Positions 1 to 13,642 of a stretch of 64,000 nt of DNA are shown here, one piece after another. The stretch comes from Gymnorhina tibicen. Its lineage: Eukaryota > Chordata > Aves > Passeriformes > Artamidae. The notes under the pieces are model-generated. The model saw only the letters and a list, made by a program, of their open reading frames with translations, was not told the DNA's origin and searched no databases. The stretch is from assembly GCA_013399875.1 (NCBI GenBank), contig VXAZ01002108.1, positions 1,184,120-1,248,119 of the forward strand, in the 5' to 3' direction. Position numbers and translations under genes: made by a program. Every line of letters begins with the position of its first letter. Positions within the stretch are counted from its first letter, which is position 1.

Positions 1-3000
1 TGGTTGTATTAAATTCAGCCTCGATTTTGAAATTAAAAAAATATCTTTTTTCTTTTCTCATTGAAACCCCAAGGTCTGTTAGGGTTATGTCTGCAAGTAT
101 GTAGTTTACAAAAGTGATAACTCTGTAATGACAGGAACTCTTCAAAAATCATTATACCTTACATCACATTCTTATATTTAAAATCCAGTGATATTATCAC
201 AAATGTATTCTCAAGTATTTTTTTTGCATCAGTTTCTAATAAAGAACCATGCTCAGACTTGTAATGGTAATGAACTTACAGATGTCCATCTGTCTCCTTT
301 TTTATCCATTCAAAGTGTTTTCAGCCTGTGGCTGTGCCTGAGGCAAAGTTATATCATCTTGACATAAAGAAATACCAAGTCTTGCCTTGGAGATTCCCTT
401 GCTTGAAAGCAGCAGTACTGTAAAAGCTCCATGGTGTTATAATTAAAAACATATCAATTAGTTATACAGTCAACTAAAAGAAAATAAGCGTTCAGAATTA
501 TTTTCATCCATATAGCAAACCTTTCCTTGTTCCTCTGCATTTGTACTTTTAAATTAGTGATTAAAATGATGTGTTCTTTGCAGAAAAATCATACCAAGTG
601 TGTCTTAAATGCCCCCATGGACTACTATTCTATGAACCTTGTTATGTATATATTTAACATACATTTGAAAAAGTATCAGCTGAGATGCAGATTTTCTGAC
701 CTCTGCTTTGGGCAGCTGAATACAATCTCTCTTTCTAGAAATGCTAATATCATTTGAATAACAGACATGAAATTGAAATTTTAATTAAAGAATGGGTTTT
801 TTTTATTATTTGATCCTTTTTGGGTATGTATACAAATGTGGAATATAATTAGACACATGGTAATTAAAGAAATAATTAGCACTGTAGGCTGGTAGCACAA
901 ACATTTAGGGCAATTTCAAGCTTTTACCACCATGTCACACCAGCAAATTCCCTCCCTCATGCAAAGTTTGCTCAACAAAATGACCATCTCTTTAGTAATT
1001 TAAAATGAATAAGATACATTAACAAGAAAATGAGCATTTTATCTTGTTGGGAAGTGGAATAAAATGATTCCTGCATAAATTAAACTGCAGAAATCAGTTC
1101 TACTTGGACGAATAAGAGCAAACAAGTTGCTTTTTATGGACAGTCTTATTTTATTTTAATTAAATGACAGACTGAACCCACTGCAAATAATTGTGGTGTT
1201 AATCTCACTACATTAATTTGAGCAGAAACTGAAGAAAAACTGGTCAATGTTAATCAAGTGCCTTGGAAAAAGACAGTACTTTTTGACAGACTTGTAATGG
1301 ATGAAGCACAAATGAGATAATTGGGAGATGTTTGTCCTAGAGGATGCAAAGTTTGTAATTACTCTTAAAAAGTTTCATTAAGTCCTTTTCATTCATGATG
1401 AGGGTGTGCTCAGAGAAGAACTCAGCAAGGAGTGGGGCTTGGTTAATTGTATCAGATATTTAAAACTGTGATTATTTTATTATGCTAATGAAGGCCTTAG
1501 TCAACAGACTTTCACCTTAGGCAATCTTCAGGAAACTAAATTAATAAAACAAAAGAAGAAATTTTAAAATTTGCAACATACTTACTTTGCTTATAATATA
1601 TATAAAAACTACGTAAATTGAAGTGATGATTATTTAAATCTAACTTAGAAAACTCAAAATCCCAATATTTACTTTTGTTCTTTACAATGAGCCCTACACT
1701 TACTGCCAAAATACATAACAATAAAGCCTGAGAGCACCCTGTAGAAAACAGCATCATAGAGAGATTATTTTCACAGGAAAGTAAATTACTTGGATTACCT
1801 GTTGGATGATACAGTCTGACATTATCAGAAGCAAGAAAGTAGAAAATTTGGAGATGGTCTAAAGACCCAGGCTTAAAAGAGAAATTTTCCCCAGGAGAGT
1901 AAGAGACCCCTTCTCCTTTCATGAAGAGGTTTTCATCACACTCCTCACTAACAGATTCTGGGTAACACTGAGGTATTTGCCTTATTTTCACCTTCTCTAT
2001 TCATAGGACAAGATAAACATTAAGAAAACCCTAGGTTGCTATTTCATGTATAATTATAACAAGGATTTGGAACATTTTTTCCTAATACAAAATCAGAATG
2101 CACTCTTCCTTTCAATTGTTTTCCAATTTTATAATAATAACATAAGAAAAAACTATACCTCAATAATAACAGCAAATGACCCAGAGGAACTTTGCATTTC
2201 TGACCATGAGTTCCAGCAATATAAAACTGGAATTAATGTAGTGAAAAGCAACATGTCAAAGTGCAGCTCTTGTTCCAACCACATATTTGATTCAGTAAAT
2301 TAAATTATTCGTCTGAAGCTGCAGAGGAACTTGTTAAATTTTGGAAGTAATCTTTAGAAAGAAAATTTTAAAAAGCAAAACAAATGAAATTGAAGAGAGA
2401 GGTCTCTAGGTCCAGACCTGAATTAACTTCCAGGGATTAAGCAAAAGTTTTGGATACCATTACAACCTTTTAACTGATGTAAATTCAGCCCTTGCTCATC
2501 TAATAGCAAATAGTTCCTGTCATAAGACAAAACTGTAACACCTGAAGGATTCAGCAGCCTTTGCATGGGGAGAATTCAACAAATTTTGCAAAAATCTTGA
2601 AAAAGTTCGTATCTACGGCATCTTACAAGGAACATGATCAACATAATAAACTAATCACATTTTACTAATGACTCTTTCAGCTGTGAGGAGCAACAGAGTT
2701 TGCTAATTTGCATCTAACTTTTAACAGCACAGCAAAGCAGGCCTCATCCTTCATCTCAGTGCTATGCTAGGCAAACTTTTGGATTGCTTTGTCACTCTTT
2801 TTCTTGGTTTTCTGCTCATCTACAAAGGTACACTTCTGTACCCATCAACACCTAAACTGCATATCAGAGTTTCTGAAGAGAAAAGAATGTCATGACAACA
2901 AGAGACTGTTTTGAAAGCAAGCCAGATTTTCAGTAAATTATAAGCTTTATTACAATAAAACTCTAACAAATTGGACCCACATCTCATTAGCTGAAAGTAC

Positions 3001-4492
3001 AATGACTGCAGCAATATTCCTCTCCTGGAGGAATGATTGTCTATAGGGGGGCAACAGATAGAACTTTTTGTGAGATGTGCCACTAATGATAACATTAACT
3101 TCAGATATTAAAGAATGTCTGAAAATTTCTGAAAATACTCATTTCCACCTTCAGCCATGCTGTTCTGGTTAAGTTACTGTACTAATAAATTCTATTAATT
3201 TTAACTTTTCTCTATCACAGAACTGCACTTTAATTTAAAGACAGAAAAATGTTTTATCTTGGATTTATTTTCATTGGCTTGCAACTTACCCAGTAGAATA
3301 ATCTGTAAATTGAACTTGCTCTTGACCTGTTCTACACTTTGAGAAAATTTAGAAGGAATATTAAAATACTACTCTGCTGTTATTGAGCTTGCCAGGTTTA
3401 GCTTTTATTTCTGAAAAAATTTATTGTGTTTCTATAGACTGTCGGAAACTTAATTATAGAAAGCACAGAGGAAAGTCTGCTCTGCAATACATGACATAAA
3501 GCATTGTAGTGATAGCATTAATTAATGAAGGCAAATATCACCTTAGGGTTTCCAATCACTTCACATTTCTTACAGAAGCAATCATTTGGTGCTCTCAGCC
3601 AACGTCCCAAACTCACCCTGCTATCAAGGGAGTTCCTGCAGCTGTGCAGTAAAAGTGCTCTGCCCAGTGTGAAAGGACACAACCACAGCCCCACCACAGT
3701 CTGAAACCAGTGTCCTGCCCCAGCACACCTGTACACATGTGCTGCTGTACGACAGCATGGAAGGTATGAGCTTAGCTCTCTGTCAGCCTTTCCCCTGGTC
3801 CTTCTTATCTCGTGAGGGGTTTAGGGAATGTCTATTGCCAAAAGGCTGGGTAATTTGCTTTGATCTGGGTATCACTCTCAGACTCTCCAGTTTTGGTGCA
3901 TATGAAACTCTCAAAAGAAACTCTAAGTCTTGAACCATCAATAAATTCAAATAAGCCATGCAAACATGTATCCCTGGAAAAAAAAAATCACCCTTTTCCT
4001 AGCTGAAATGCATCTTCTTTTCTTGTACATGCTGGGAACTGCATGCATGGGAATGACAGTCTACACAAATAGGTGGAAGGTGTAATTCTAGGGTGATAGT
4101 AGGATATAATTTCTTTTTGAAAGCATGTCTATCATAGAAAAATTTACAGACAAAATGATACTATGAATATAACTTGAAAAGAAATTACTAGTTGTGAAAG
4201 TCATGTAGCTCTTCTTCCTTTATTCAGTCCAGCCTGCTTGATTTTCTCCTGTGATGGTAATACATACTTTTAAACAAAATAAAACAGCCCCAAAACAATT
4301 TTAGAAGTCTCTTTAAATCTCATATAATACAGTAAAATATTATTTTAATATTCTTTACTTTCCAAAACTATTTTAGACCTTGATTTTTGATTCTAACTTC
4401 CAGAAACAACCATAAAAGACAATTCTCAAACTCAGATATCAAAGTAAATATATAATAATTATTTATTTTGAAGGGAAAAGATCAGATTCATG
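1..4492. other. Unique AT-rich non-coding DNA
   Basis: I see no interspersed repeat and no recognisable gene here. A 128-codon ATG frame on the minus strand (1536-1922) has no known domain. The stretch 1075-1345 has several homeodomain and TALE-type motifs and is treated as a possible regulatory element in the findings. Confidence 0.6.
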
Positions 4493-4514
4493 TAGTGATA
4501 TCATAGTGATATCA
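4493..4514. repeat. Perfect tandem duplication, 11-bp unit
   Basis: TAGTGATATCA occurs twice in direct contact (4493-4503 and 4504-4514). This is a likely replication-slippage product. Confidence 0.85.
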
Positions 4515-7500
4515 AATGTAGCTTCTTTCTAAACAATATAGGACAGTTTAAATTGGCAAATATATACATTCCATGAAATTTAAGACCTTTGAAATCATTC
4601 AGTATTAGATGTTTTTTACTAAATGTATGAGACTAGCGAGACAGCAAAAATATTTTATGAGATGATGGCCAAAGAGGGCAATGAGAAATACAACTAAAGC
4701 AAAGTAGTCTGTCTGCAACAGGTTAATGGACCCTTGACCAATGTAAACCAGAGTAAAATGAAATTCCTACACTAAGAGATCCTTTCCTATCTGGTGGTTC
4801 TCTTCAGACCTCTGGAGCTGACTCTACACCTGATACTGTGGCTGGTTTTCCTGCCAAGTCACACTGCGCCATGCAGCTGTTTGCCAAATCAGTTTGGTTT
4901 GAGAAATAAGAGCCCACTTACTGAGAAAAGTCTCCCTGAAAATGTAAAACCAAGAGAAAAACAGTCTTAATTCCTGGGAAATTTTAAGCCTTGTGAAAAC
5001 CGTGGATTCTGCTAGGACTAATGCATTTAGCCTCTTGTGAACCTTTCAGCAAATCAGGTCATCCTGCATATGCTTCATTTCCTACAGTTTATCTCTTGCA
5101 TTTATTACCCTGTATGTAGTCCTGCAGAGAGGCCAGCCCTTGCTTCTGCTATTGTTACCTGCAGATGCAGAAGTGGAGAAGGTAGAAAGATTATTTTCAA
5201 ATTTATTTCTTGATCTAAATTTTACTGAACTTTAACCCCAGATTCCAGAAGGCTCTATATCCTAGCAACACCTAGAAGCTCATCTTTTCTCTTCCTTTTT
5301 TTTTTACTCTGATCTCAGAGTTCACCTTAGCTCTAAATATTTTTAGGAGGCTTATGCTAATTGTAACATAGTGTAAATACAGTTCACAGTTTCCCCAATA
5401 CAATAGTAATATAAGGAAAAATTGTTAGTGATGAGATTTAAAGAATTATTGGATTTTTTCTACTAGGTATTTAAAACTTCAGCTATTAAAGATATTCTTT
5501 TGATAGAATATTTTCCTTTTCTCTGTTTTCAAAATTTCTAAATATTTGGACAGTGAACTTGTAATTGTCAAGAGGCAGAAAGTGATGGAATTGGCTTCAT
5601 GAAGCACAACCAAACTTAGGTCAATTTTGTAGCTCTTGTTGCACAGATGCATCCATCCTGAGGAAGGACAGAAGCCACAACTGAGGCTGTGAGTTTGGCT
5701 TCCACACTGGGTGGAATGAGGTCAGCACATACACCCAAACAAAATGTCTCCCAGACCAGTTCTGTAATATATCACAATCAACACAAAATTAGTTTGAACT
5801 CACATTACTGCAAGAGCAAAGCATTACCTATGACATCTCTGCCTTGTCAGAATTATAATGATCAGACAGAACTGACAATGAAAGGGATTCCGATTTTTTG
5901 GAGGATCTGATTCTTCAATACTGCAAATAACATGCTCAGTAAGAAAGACTTGAGCTGGAAGGTGAGCTGAGGCAAATATATTTAAAAGCTTATTAAAAAT
6001 AAAAGCTTATTAAATATTAAGGTCGTTCCACAGCATTTATGTTTACTAAATATCCATTCAAATAACTTTTTCACTCTTGTTTCTGCAGGTGTGTTTACAC
6101 CATTATTCCTACAACTCAAACAGATTTTTATGTTGGATCAGTGGCAACATTTCAGCTTGACAACCTACCTTCTTTGCTACCTTTTCACAACACCCCCACA
6201 ACTTGTCCTTTTAGACAAGGACATTAAAAGTAAGAAACAGGCAGCAAACTGCTCCTGATCCTATTCAAGGAACTCTCCTGGCAAAAATGCTATGTGTATG
6301 GCCCAGATATCCACAAACAGAAAGACCGGCCAAACAGTATCCTGCTCCATTTGGTCTTTCATTTCAGTCTCTGTCTGCCCCTGAGATATTATCCCAAATA
6401 TGTGTATTAAATGAGAGGGTTGATTTGTGGTGTTCTGTGACACAGAAAGTATGGGCTGGCTGGGTTATGTTGGGATGTAGGAGAGCAAGAAGAAGTTTGA
6501 GATAACCTTGAGTCAGAATGTTGAGCAAAGGAGCAAAATCCTTGTAGACTATATCTGTACAAACTGGTCACAGAACCTGTTTCCTGGTCTGAACTACTCC
6601 GTGGTTTTTGCTCAAGTTTTCCTCCCTCAATTTCTTTGGAAAGTTGAAAAAAAATTTCATGCTTGGAGTAGAAAGTTAAAAGACAAAGAGACCAGAATGA
6701 ATAATGAATGTGTTCAATGGTGTTACAGAACCAAACCAGGCCACTCTTCCAGAGATTCATCAAGGACTTTGGACCATAGCCACTGTACTTTTCTGGGAAG
6801 TCTGATACAAGCACTGGCTTTGTCTGTGTGATCTGAAATCACAGCCTGACATGCAAAGTCTAAATATTAATAGAATTTACATTTCACTAAATTACTTATT
6901 AAAATTTTAGAACCCCCTCCTAAAATAACTGAGCCCTTATTTTAGCAGAAAAGCCATCAAAATTTTGATACTTCATCATCTGTGTTACATGGGTAATTGC
7001 TGTCAGGATGGCATGTCATATGTAGATTCCATTACATTATTGTAGTAAATCGGAACAATATTTATGAACAGCCCTTAGTGGGTTTATACTCAAAAGGGAT
7101 TAGTGTGTACCAAAAATTTTCCTCAAGCGTTCCAGAATATTTTTTTCTTGTCTTCAGAAGATTTTATAAGTTAAAATCTAGACCACAGCCCAGACAAGCT
7201 GCATATTACAATGAATAATAAATACATTACATTGGCACTTCTAAACTTCCTGTAAATTCGCTAAAACACATATCTGCATTTTAGCTAGGCTAAACAAATA
7301 TAATTAGTTTTTGCTGCATAAAGTTACTGTTTGTTTAAATGTTGTAAGCTTTATCCTAAATACAAGACAGAAGTTAATTTGATGGCACAAGTAAATATTT
7401 CAAAGGAGTTTCATCCAAGCTACCTAATACAGCTTTTCTTTTTCTTTCCTCATGAAATTTGCATTTACATAATTAGAATTCTTTACAACTTCTCCTGGTG

Positions 7501-8859
7501 TTTCCTACAGATTGGTTAATAGATCTTTCATGAAGAAAAAAGACAAGAAAGAGAAAAAAGAGAGCAGGACTTCTGTTAATTTATGAAATAGATGCTGATT
7601 TCCTGGTGTGTATACATTAGATTTATATGCAGATGCGATACAGTGAAGAGAAAAAGCAAATCATACACCTGAGATTTCTGGCATACAATTAAATTGTTTC
7701 CAAACACCCATGTCATCCCTGGGAGATGGTTTAACCACAGTATCTAATTCAGGTCTAGCCCATTGTTAAATCCTTAGCATTTTTAAGTCCCCCCAGTCTA
7801 TTAAAGCAAAGCTTTAGTGCTTGGCTGATTCAGAAACAGGGTTTGATGCAGCACATTCACGGGAAAACCCACAGACTCGAGTGTTACTTTCCAGCTGTCG
7901 TGCCACCTAACATCAGGCACCCTCACCTTCTCAGTGTGGCTGAATCCATCTGTTCCATGAAGCAGAGGCACAACGTATCTCCATATTTCTGAGCTGCAGT
8001 GCCTCCACTGCAGGCAAATCACACCATCGGACAGGAGAGAGAACGAAAAGGAAAAGCACGTCTGAAAGGTCAAAAGCAATTCACTTTCACAACTTCTGAG
8101 CACTTGTGACATGTTACACAGAGATTCCAGACATGAATCATGACCAATCCACTTTCAGCAGCAGGAAAATGAAATTTGAGCCATGCTGAATCTTCCATTA
8201 CTTATCAATATGTGGGGCTTTTTGACAGCCCACTCCTTTAGCATTTACTAACTGCACAGGAGAACAGAAATCCTTAACAGGGGATAATAAACATTCATGT
8301 ATTGTTACCAAGGATGTGAGAAACATCTGATTTAAATGCCAGTTAATATGTACCCTGGCTAGATAATCAGACTAGCACACAAATGAAAAGCAGAATGTAA
8401 AAAATTCCGTCAGGTTCTTTCCAAACATCCAGTTCTGCATTTGCTTGTATTCAGATCTCACCAACTGAAGGGATGTCTCGCTGCTGAGCCCTAACAATGC
8501 AAACTTTGTCCCAAACACTTGGAAAGAAAATAAAAATGAACTGGAAAAGCTAAGACAAATAAAAGCAATTCACCTGCATCAATGCTTCTGCTGGGACATA
8601 CTGGTTTTTTCATCCTTTCTGAGATTTATTCCTCTGGACAATAGGCTGATTTTGAATAAGCACTTCAGAGCTTTTCCTCAGAGCGTTTCCAAGGGATGAA
8701 GACTGTCATATTCAAGCCTTCTCCTGACAATTTTGCTCCTATTTTTGGTGGAAAAGCAATCCCATCTCAAGAGTGCAGAAAGCAGACCTCTTTGCTGATC
8801 CCATTATTAAGGTATGGTTTTCTGCCCATTGGAATCCATCTTACGCTTCATTTATTTGC
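4515..8859. other. Unique AT-rich non-coding DNA
   Basis: The only structured item seen is the AAAAGCTTATTAAA direct repeat (5984-6014). Open frames near 6261-6831 and 7801-8112 overlap one another on opposite strands or show no domain, so I treat them as chance. Confidence 0.6.
5984..6014. repeat. Short direct repeat, 14-bp unit
   Basis: AAAAGCTTATTAAA is repeated at 5984-5997 and 6001-6014, three bases apart. Confidence 0.8.
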
Positions 8860-9400
8860 TTTAATTGGTTTCAGTATTAAGAGCAAGTTCATATTTATGT
8901 TTCTATTACACTGTAATTTATTTATTAACTATGAATAATGTACCAAAGGGCAGAACACTGGCCGGGAAGAGGCATTTATGAAATGTACGGGGAAATTATT
9001 GTTTGTTCAGAAGACCACAATGTCCTTATTCAAAGGCCTTGAAGTCAGAGTCTGAGCACTAATTTCTTTAAATAAAATCTGGTGAATCTCAATCCCTCCA
9101 AATTAGAAAACACTTAGAAAATGGGCTGGAGCTGACTGTAGCAAGGTGAAAAACAATTAAATCTGTCACTACATTATTAACTCATTAATATGAATTTGCA
9201 CAGTGCTGCTAATACAGGAGGGCAATGGTCTCACTATTTCGAACAGACCTGTTCCAGATACACACAGAAGAAGCACTGCAGTTAAAGAGGGTTCTCATGC
9301 TTCTTAGCTGGCAGTCTGGCATGTAATTAATCAACTTCTAAATGCTGATGTAAATGCTGGGCTTTGCATGTGCATATTTACCATCTTCAAACATTATTTC
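8860..9400. other. Possible conserved non-coding element
   Basis: There is no repeat or open frame. Visible motifs are TAATTGG (8872-8878), TTATTAACTCATTAAT (9174-9189) and TTTGCAT next to TGCATAT (9363-9375), which are homeodomain and octamer-like sites. Conservation cannot be seen from one sequence. Confidence 0.25.
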
Positions 9401-12400
9401 AAAATTTGGACCACTCAAGTAAATCATCTATAAAATGCTTCTTGTCCTTCGTTTTATGTCTCTTTCACAGCAGTTTAAATTTTACATGCTGATTTGTACT
9501 GAATGCTTTGTTTCTTTGCATAAATAAATAAAATGCACAGAAATAACAACAATCTATTTCCATATAATAGTAAACAATTTCAAGGCAAAACAACCGCCTT
9601 CGACTGACATTGGACCTACAATGGCACTTCAGAACTGAGGAAAAATTTCTTTGTTGTGCAGCTAAAAGCACATCTAAGAAATGCATTTTTTTCCAAAATG
9701 ATATAAATAAAACAATTTGATATCAAACAACAAACTAAATACACACAGAGGCAACAAGATACGTCCTATAGTCCTTCACAAATGAGGAAATAGTCATTTT
9801 ACTAGTAATGATTAAAAGGCATTTTTACTAAACACAGGTGATAGCAACTGTAATTTAACAAAGAATTGGGACTACTTCTTCTGAGTGGACTTCTATCCTC
9901 ATTTTAATCTTGGGCCTCATCAGCATAATTTCTTGCATCTTGAATTACAGGCAGTATATTACATTTCATCTTGCAAGTTGTTTCTTTGACTATGTAAGAA
10001 AAAAAATTACTGAAAGTTTTTAATGTATTAAAATCACTTTGTAGATCAGATAAACATTCTCTAAGGGAACAGGAAACGGCCATCCTGGTTCCTGCCTCAT
10101 TTAACTAATCATCTGAACACTTTCAGTTGGTTTTTTTCTGTTAAACTCTAAATCTAAGTCATTTCTTGAAAGTTGAAATGCTGATTACAACTGGCAGTCA
10201 CAAAAAGGGGAGTGCTGTGTTACAGAAAAGACATGGATGCTTCCAGGCTCCTGGAGGACTCCACACATGTTGTTGTGTATTGCAGTCACTAAACAGAAGG
10301 AAATGAAAGAGTTCCCATGTCTGGATGAGATCTTTTACTATTTTCTTAAGCACTCTGACCAGGAAAACAACAGCAGCCAGTTACATAGGACTTGAGATTT
10401 AAAAAGAAAATGCTATTTAGTTGCTGAGGTTTGAGAGTATTCAGCACCAGAAACGTTGTCACAACTCATTAGAAGTTAAAATACGCCTTGGCAAGGCTAC
10501 TTTATACTTAATGCAGTGAACAATGAACAGCTGAACCTCAGTCAACATATCTTCTCTAACTAATTTTCATTTTAATAAAGCTCTCTTCATGTTTTTTGGA
10601 ACTAAAAGCCTATCCAGGGATTTTATGCTAGTCAGACTAGAAATATAATATTCTGCAACATGATCTGTATTCATTTAAGGTACTAGAAAAAGTCCTGTAT
10701 ACTTAAACGGTTGAAAATCAAATCCTTTTTACTGTAGACTTCAGCACACCTAAGATGTGGCAGGAAATCACTCCAATCCTGTCACTTGGGTGTTCTTCTC
10801 TAGACCACTTCCTTATCTCTTCCTTTCCAAAGTTTCTCCCTCTGCTAAGTGGCAGCAATACTAACACTCCTCTGTGATCTTTTACTTCTGCCTTGCACAA
10901 TGGATATGCCAAAGACAGTACATTATGTATAAAATGCTCTCCCTAAATCTTTACCTCTCACCAGCCTGCTTCCCTGTGGTTCCAAACAAGGCATACAGAT
11001 CCTAGTAAGAGCAAGAAAAAAGCAGCTAACAGAATTATCAGTTTAAAGGGATGCCTGGAGCTATTTGGCTCCTGAAGTAGTTGCTATTGATTTAACTAGA
11101 AACTTCTTCGCCTTGACTCAGTCAGCCCAGTATAACAGAGTTCAGTCTTTCTCTTCTTTGACCTTCTTGGCCTAATTACAGGAGAGTTCCATGGGAACAC
11201 AGGATATCTGCTGACTGGCAGCTGACTTCCACCCAATCACAATTCCAAAGCAATTCTAACATGGACAGTTTAACTTTTCTTAAGCATTTATTATTTACTA
11301 ATTAGAAAATGCCAATCACATAGAACCACAATTTTTCCATTCTCACTGTTCCCTAGCAACACAGAAATTGAAGCATGTGCACTGTCTCAAAGCAGCACAC
11401 TTACAGCAGAGCCACATCTGTTAGCAGACCTCTAATTTTTCAGACTTCATCTTACAGGAAGAGCAATTATGTTAGAGTTCAGGTTTTTTTAAAGCATTTT
11501 GAGACCTACATTATATACAAAATAATACAGAAAGAAATTAATTGGCCCTCTCCTTATAAAGGTCATTGAAAGAAAAATACATTATTTTGACAATAATGGA
11601 AATTTTAACTGGTTCGCTATTATTAAGAAAGAGTAAATATGCACATGTAAGGTTCCCAGCTAGAATTTCAACGCAAGCCTCAAAATAGCTCAGCAACCCA
11701 GAATAATCTTTGAAGGTCATTTCAGTTGAGAGGCCATGGATAATCACTATAGACCAAATACTTAAATGCTTTGCAGGAAAGTTCTCAGGCCAGCACTCTC
11801 AAAGTCAGATATTTCATTTTCTAATTGTCTGTATTTCTTCCCCTTCATGAGGGTTTAGAAATTACACGACACCAAAGTGACCAAAGTCCCACACCACCCA
11901 CATGGCTGGATTCAGGGTGCTTTGGGACTGAGATGGAGAACTGGCTCCAGTTTCCTGCCAGGCTTCTCACAAGAGGTAGATATAGATGACATCAGAGTAT
12001 CTAGCATGACAGAGCCAATAATAGGAGTAGTAAAAACCTGAAATAACTAAGAATTATTTCAAAGCTCCAGGAAGAAAACACCAAGTGACCTCAGAAATCC
12101 TTTCTAATGCCAAATAGAGGCTGCAGGAGGAATCTGATCTACAAAACCAATCTGCAAGAGCACCAGTGGTGTAGAGAGAATAGATTTAGATTAGTATAGT
12201 TTTGTTTATTCAATTCTGTGACAGGTCTGTGAGAAACATAAGCTATAATCCTGTTACAGAAAGGTAATGGTTTTGGAGATTCCTAAAATTCAATTGGAGA
12301 TGTGAAGAAAATACTGGTGGTATAAAGCTGATTTGCAGGTCTTGATCCTCTACCTGTATATTGCTCAGAATTTTACAAGAAAAGAAGCTTCTGATTTTTA

Positions 12401-13078
12401 TATGCTGTGGTAGTACTACCAAGATTCTACCACTGAGACAGTATTTAAGTGTGGAAAGTTATTTTCTATCTCATTGATGGTTATCAAAGAAAAGGTGTTT
12501 TGCTAGTGCCTCCTGGATTCCACCTGAAGGAATTATTTTTCATCTAATATCATTATGTTTTAGACTCATGTATATAATTTACTAAAATATCAAAAATTCA
12601 ACATTTTATATCAACAGTAAAACCTAAATGTTAATCTCAGATAGTCTTGGTAACAGCTTGATGAAAACAAGCTGACTTTCGCGGGACCACTCTAAGAGAA
12701 ATCAGCAGTTAGAGGATGGTGAGCTGAAGTTTAGACAATTTATCTTGATTTCCTTACAGTTTTCAGTAACTCAGTCACCAGATTCCTTAAGATGAATAAA
12801 TTTTTCTTTAATAAGCTATTCTTATATAGTTATGCCAATCTTACAAATAGCAGAAAGAGATTTTGAAAGGGCATCTGGATACGGCAGATGAACTTCCTGT
12901 CATACTGTGTACATCGTGAAGTTGGAAGTTATTCCAAATAACAACAGTGCCTTAAACGGAGACATTTAGCAAATCAAGTCACAACTTCTCCTTGTAAGGG
13001 GACTTAGCCACAGTACAATAAACCCTGTATTTTCAGAGCAAAGGAGTTGGGAATCCTTATGAACATCAAAAATAATGT
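9401..13078. other. Unique AT-rich non-coding DNA
   Basis: I see no repeat family, RNA gene or plausible coding exon here. The stretch ends at the target-site duplication of the 13085 LTR. Confidence 0.6.
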
Positions 13079-13084
13079 CTGTAC
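13079..13084. repeat. Target-site duplication, left copy
   Basis: CTGTAC lies directly before the TG end of the LTR and matches the 6 bases directly after its CA end. Confidence 0.85.
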
Positions 13085-13636
13085 TGTAGTGTACCCCTAT
13101 TCCATATCCCTGCCTGCCCTTTCCTTGTGGCTTCCCCTTCCCCCATCTCTAGTCCAAACCACTCCCTCAGGTTCTCCCTACGGGTTCTGTTATCCTAACA
13201 CCACCTTTGTACCGCCCTTATACCCCCCCTATGCTCTGCCATGTGCCCTCTCCACGCCCCCTCTGCCCCGGATAAGGGGCTCTGAATCATGTGAGCCGGG
13301 TCTCTCTGCCTTGGGGTTTGCCAGCCACCAGCTTCTCTCTCTCTGGGCACCGTGCCATGTGCCAGCCCCCTGCCTGTGGGGGCTATCACATGTGCTGGTC
13401 CTAGGCCTTGGGGAGTTAGCATGGAATAAAGACCTTCTGCAGTCTCCACGCAAGAGAGCCTTCTCGCCTCCTTTACCGCCACCGCGTTGTTGTGGGCTGA
13501 CAATCGACTGAGATAGCTCGGGCTGCCAAAAGGCTGCGGGAAAGCGGGATCACCCACTTTCCTTAGGAATGCCCTGTGGCGCTCTCAGGAAGGTTGCGGC
13601 GTGCCTTACCAACGCAGGAAACCACGCACAGCAACA
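13085..13636 (+). mobile_element. Solo LTR of an avian endogenous retrovirus (ERVK-like)
   Basis: This 552-bp block is much richer in GC and CpG than its AT-rich flanks. It starts with TG (TGTAGTG) and ends with CA (GCAACA), as retroviral LTRs do. It is flanked by a perfect 6-bp direct repeat, CTGTAC (13079-13084 and 13637-13642), which marks the integration site. An AATAAA signal at 13425-13430 followed by a CpG-rich U5-like end fixes the plus orientation. There is no gag, pol or env between two LTRs, so this is a solo LTR left by recombination between LTRs. A 6-bp duplication is typical of ERVK/beta- and alpha-like avian elements, so the class assignment is an inference. The open frames inside it on both strands (about 13047-13557) are composition artefacts and not genes. 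Confidence 0.88.
13425..13430 (+). promoter_or_regulatory. LTR polyadenylation signal AATAAA
   Basis: This canonical AATAAA hexamer is about two thirds of the way into the LTR. It is followed by a C/T-rich stretch, as expected at the R/U5 boundary. It supports the plus orientation. Confidence 0.65.
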
Positions 13637-13642
13637 CTGTAC
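13637..13642. repeat. Target-site duplication, right copy
   Basis: CTGTAC lies directly after the CA end of the LTR and is identical to the left copy. Confidence 0.85.

Noticed and set aside
6261..6831. Overlapping frames of 135, 107, 72 and 60 codons
   Set aside because: Frames on opposite strands share the same DNA, none has a known domain, and there are no convincing splice sites around them.
13047..13557. Open frames of 154, 120 and 74 codons on both strands
   Set aside because: They lie in the solo LTR (13085-13636), whose high GC removes stop codons in all phases. No retroviral or cellular protein domain is visible.
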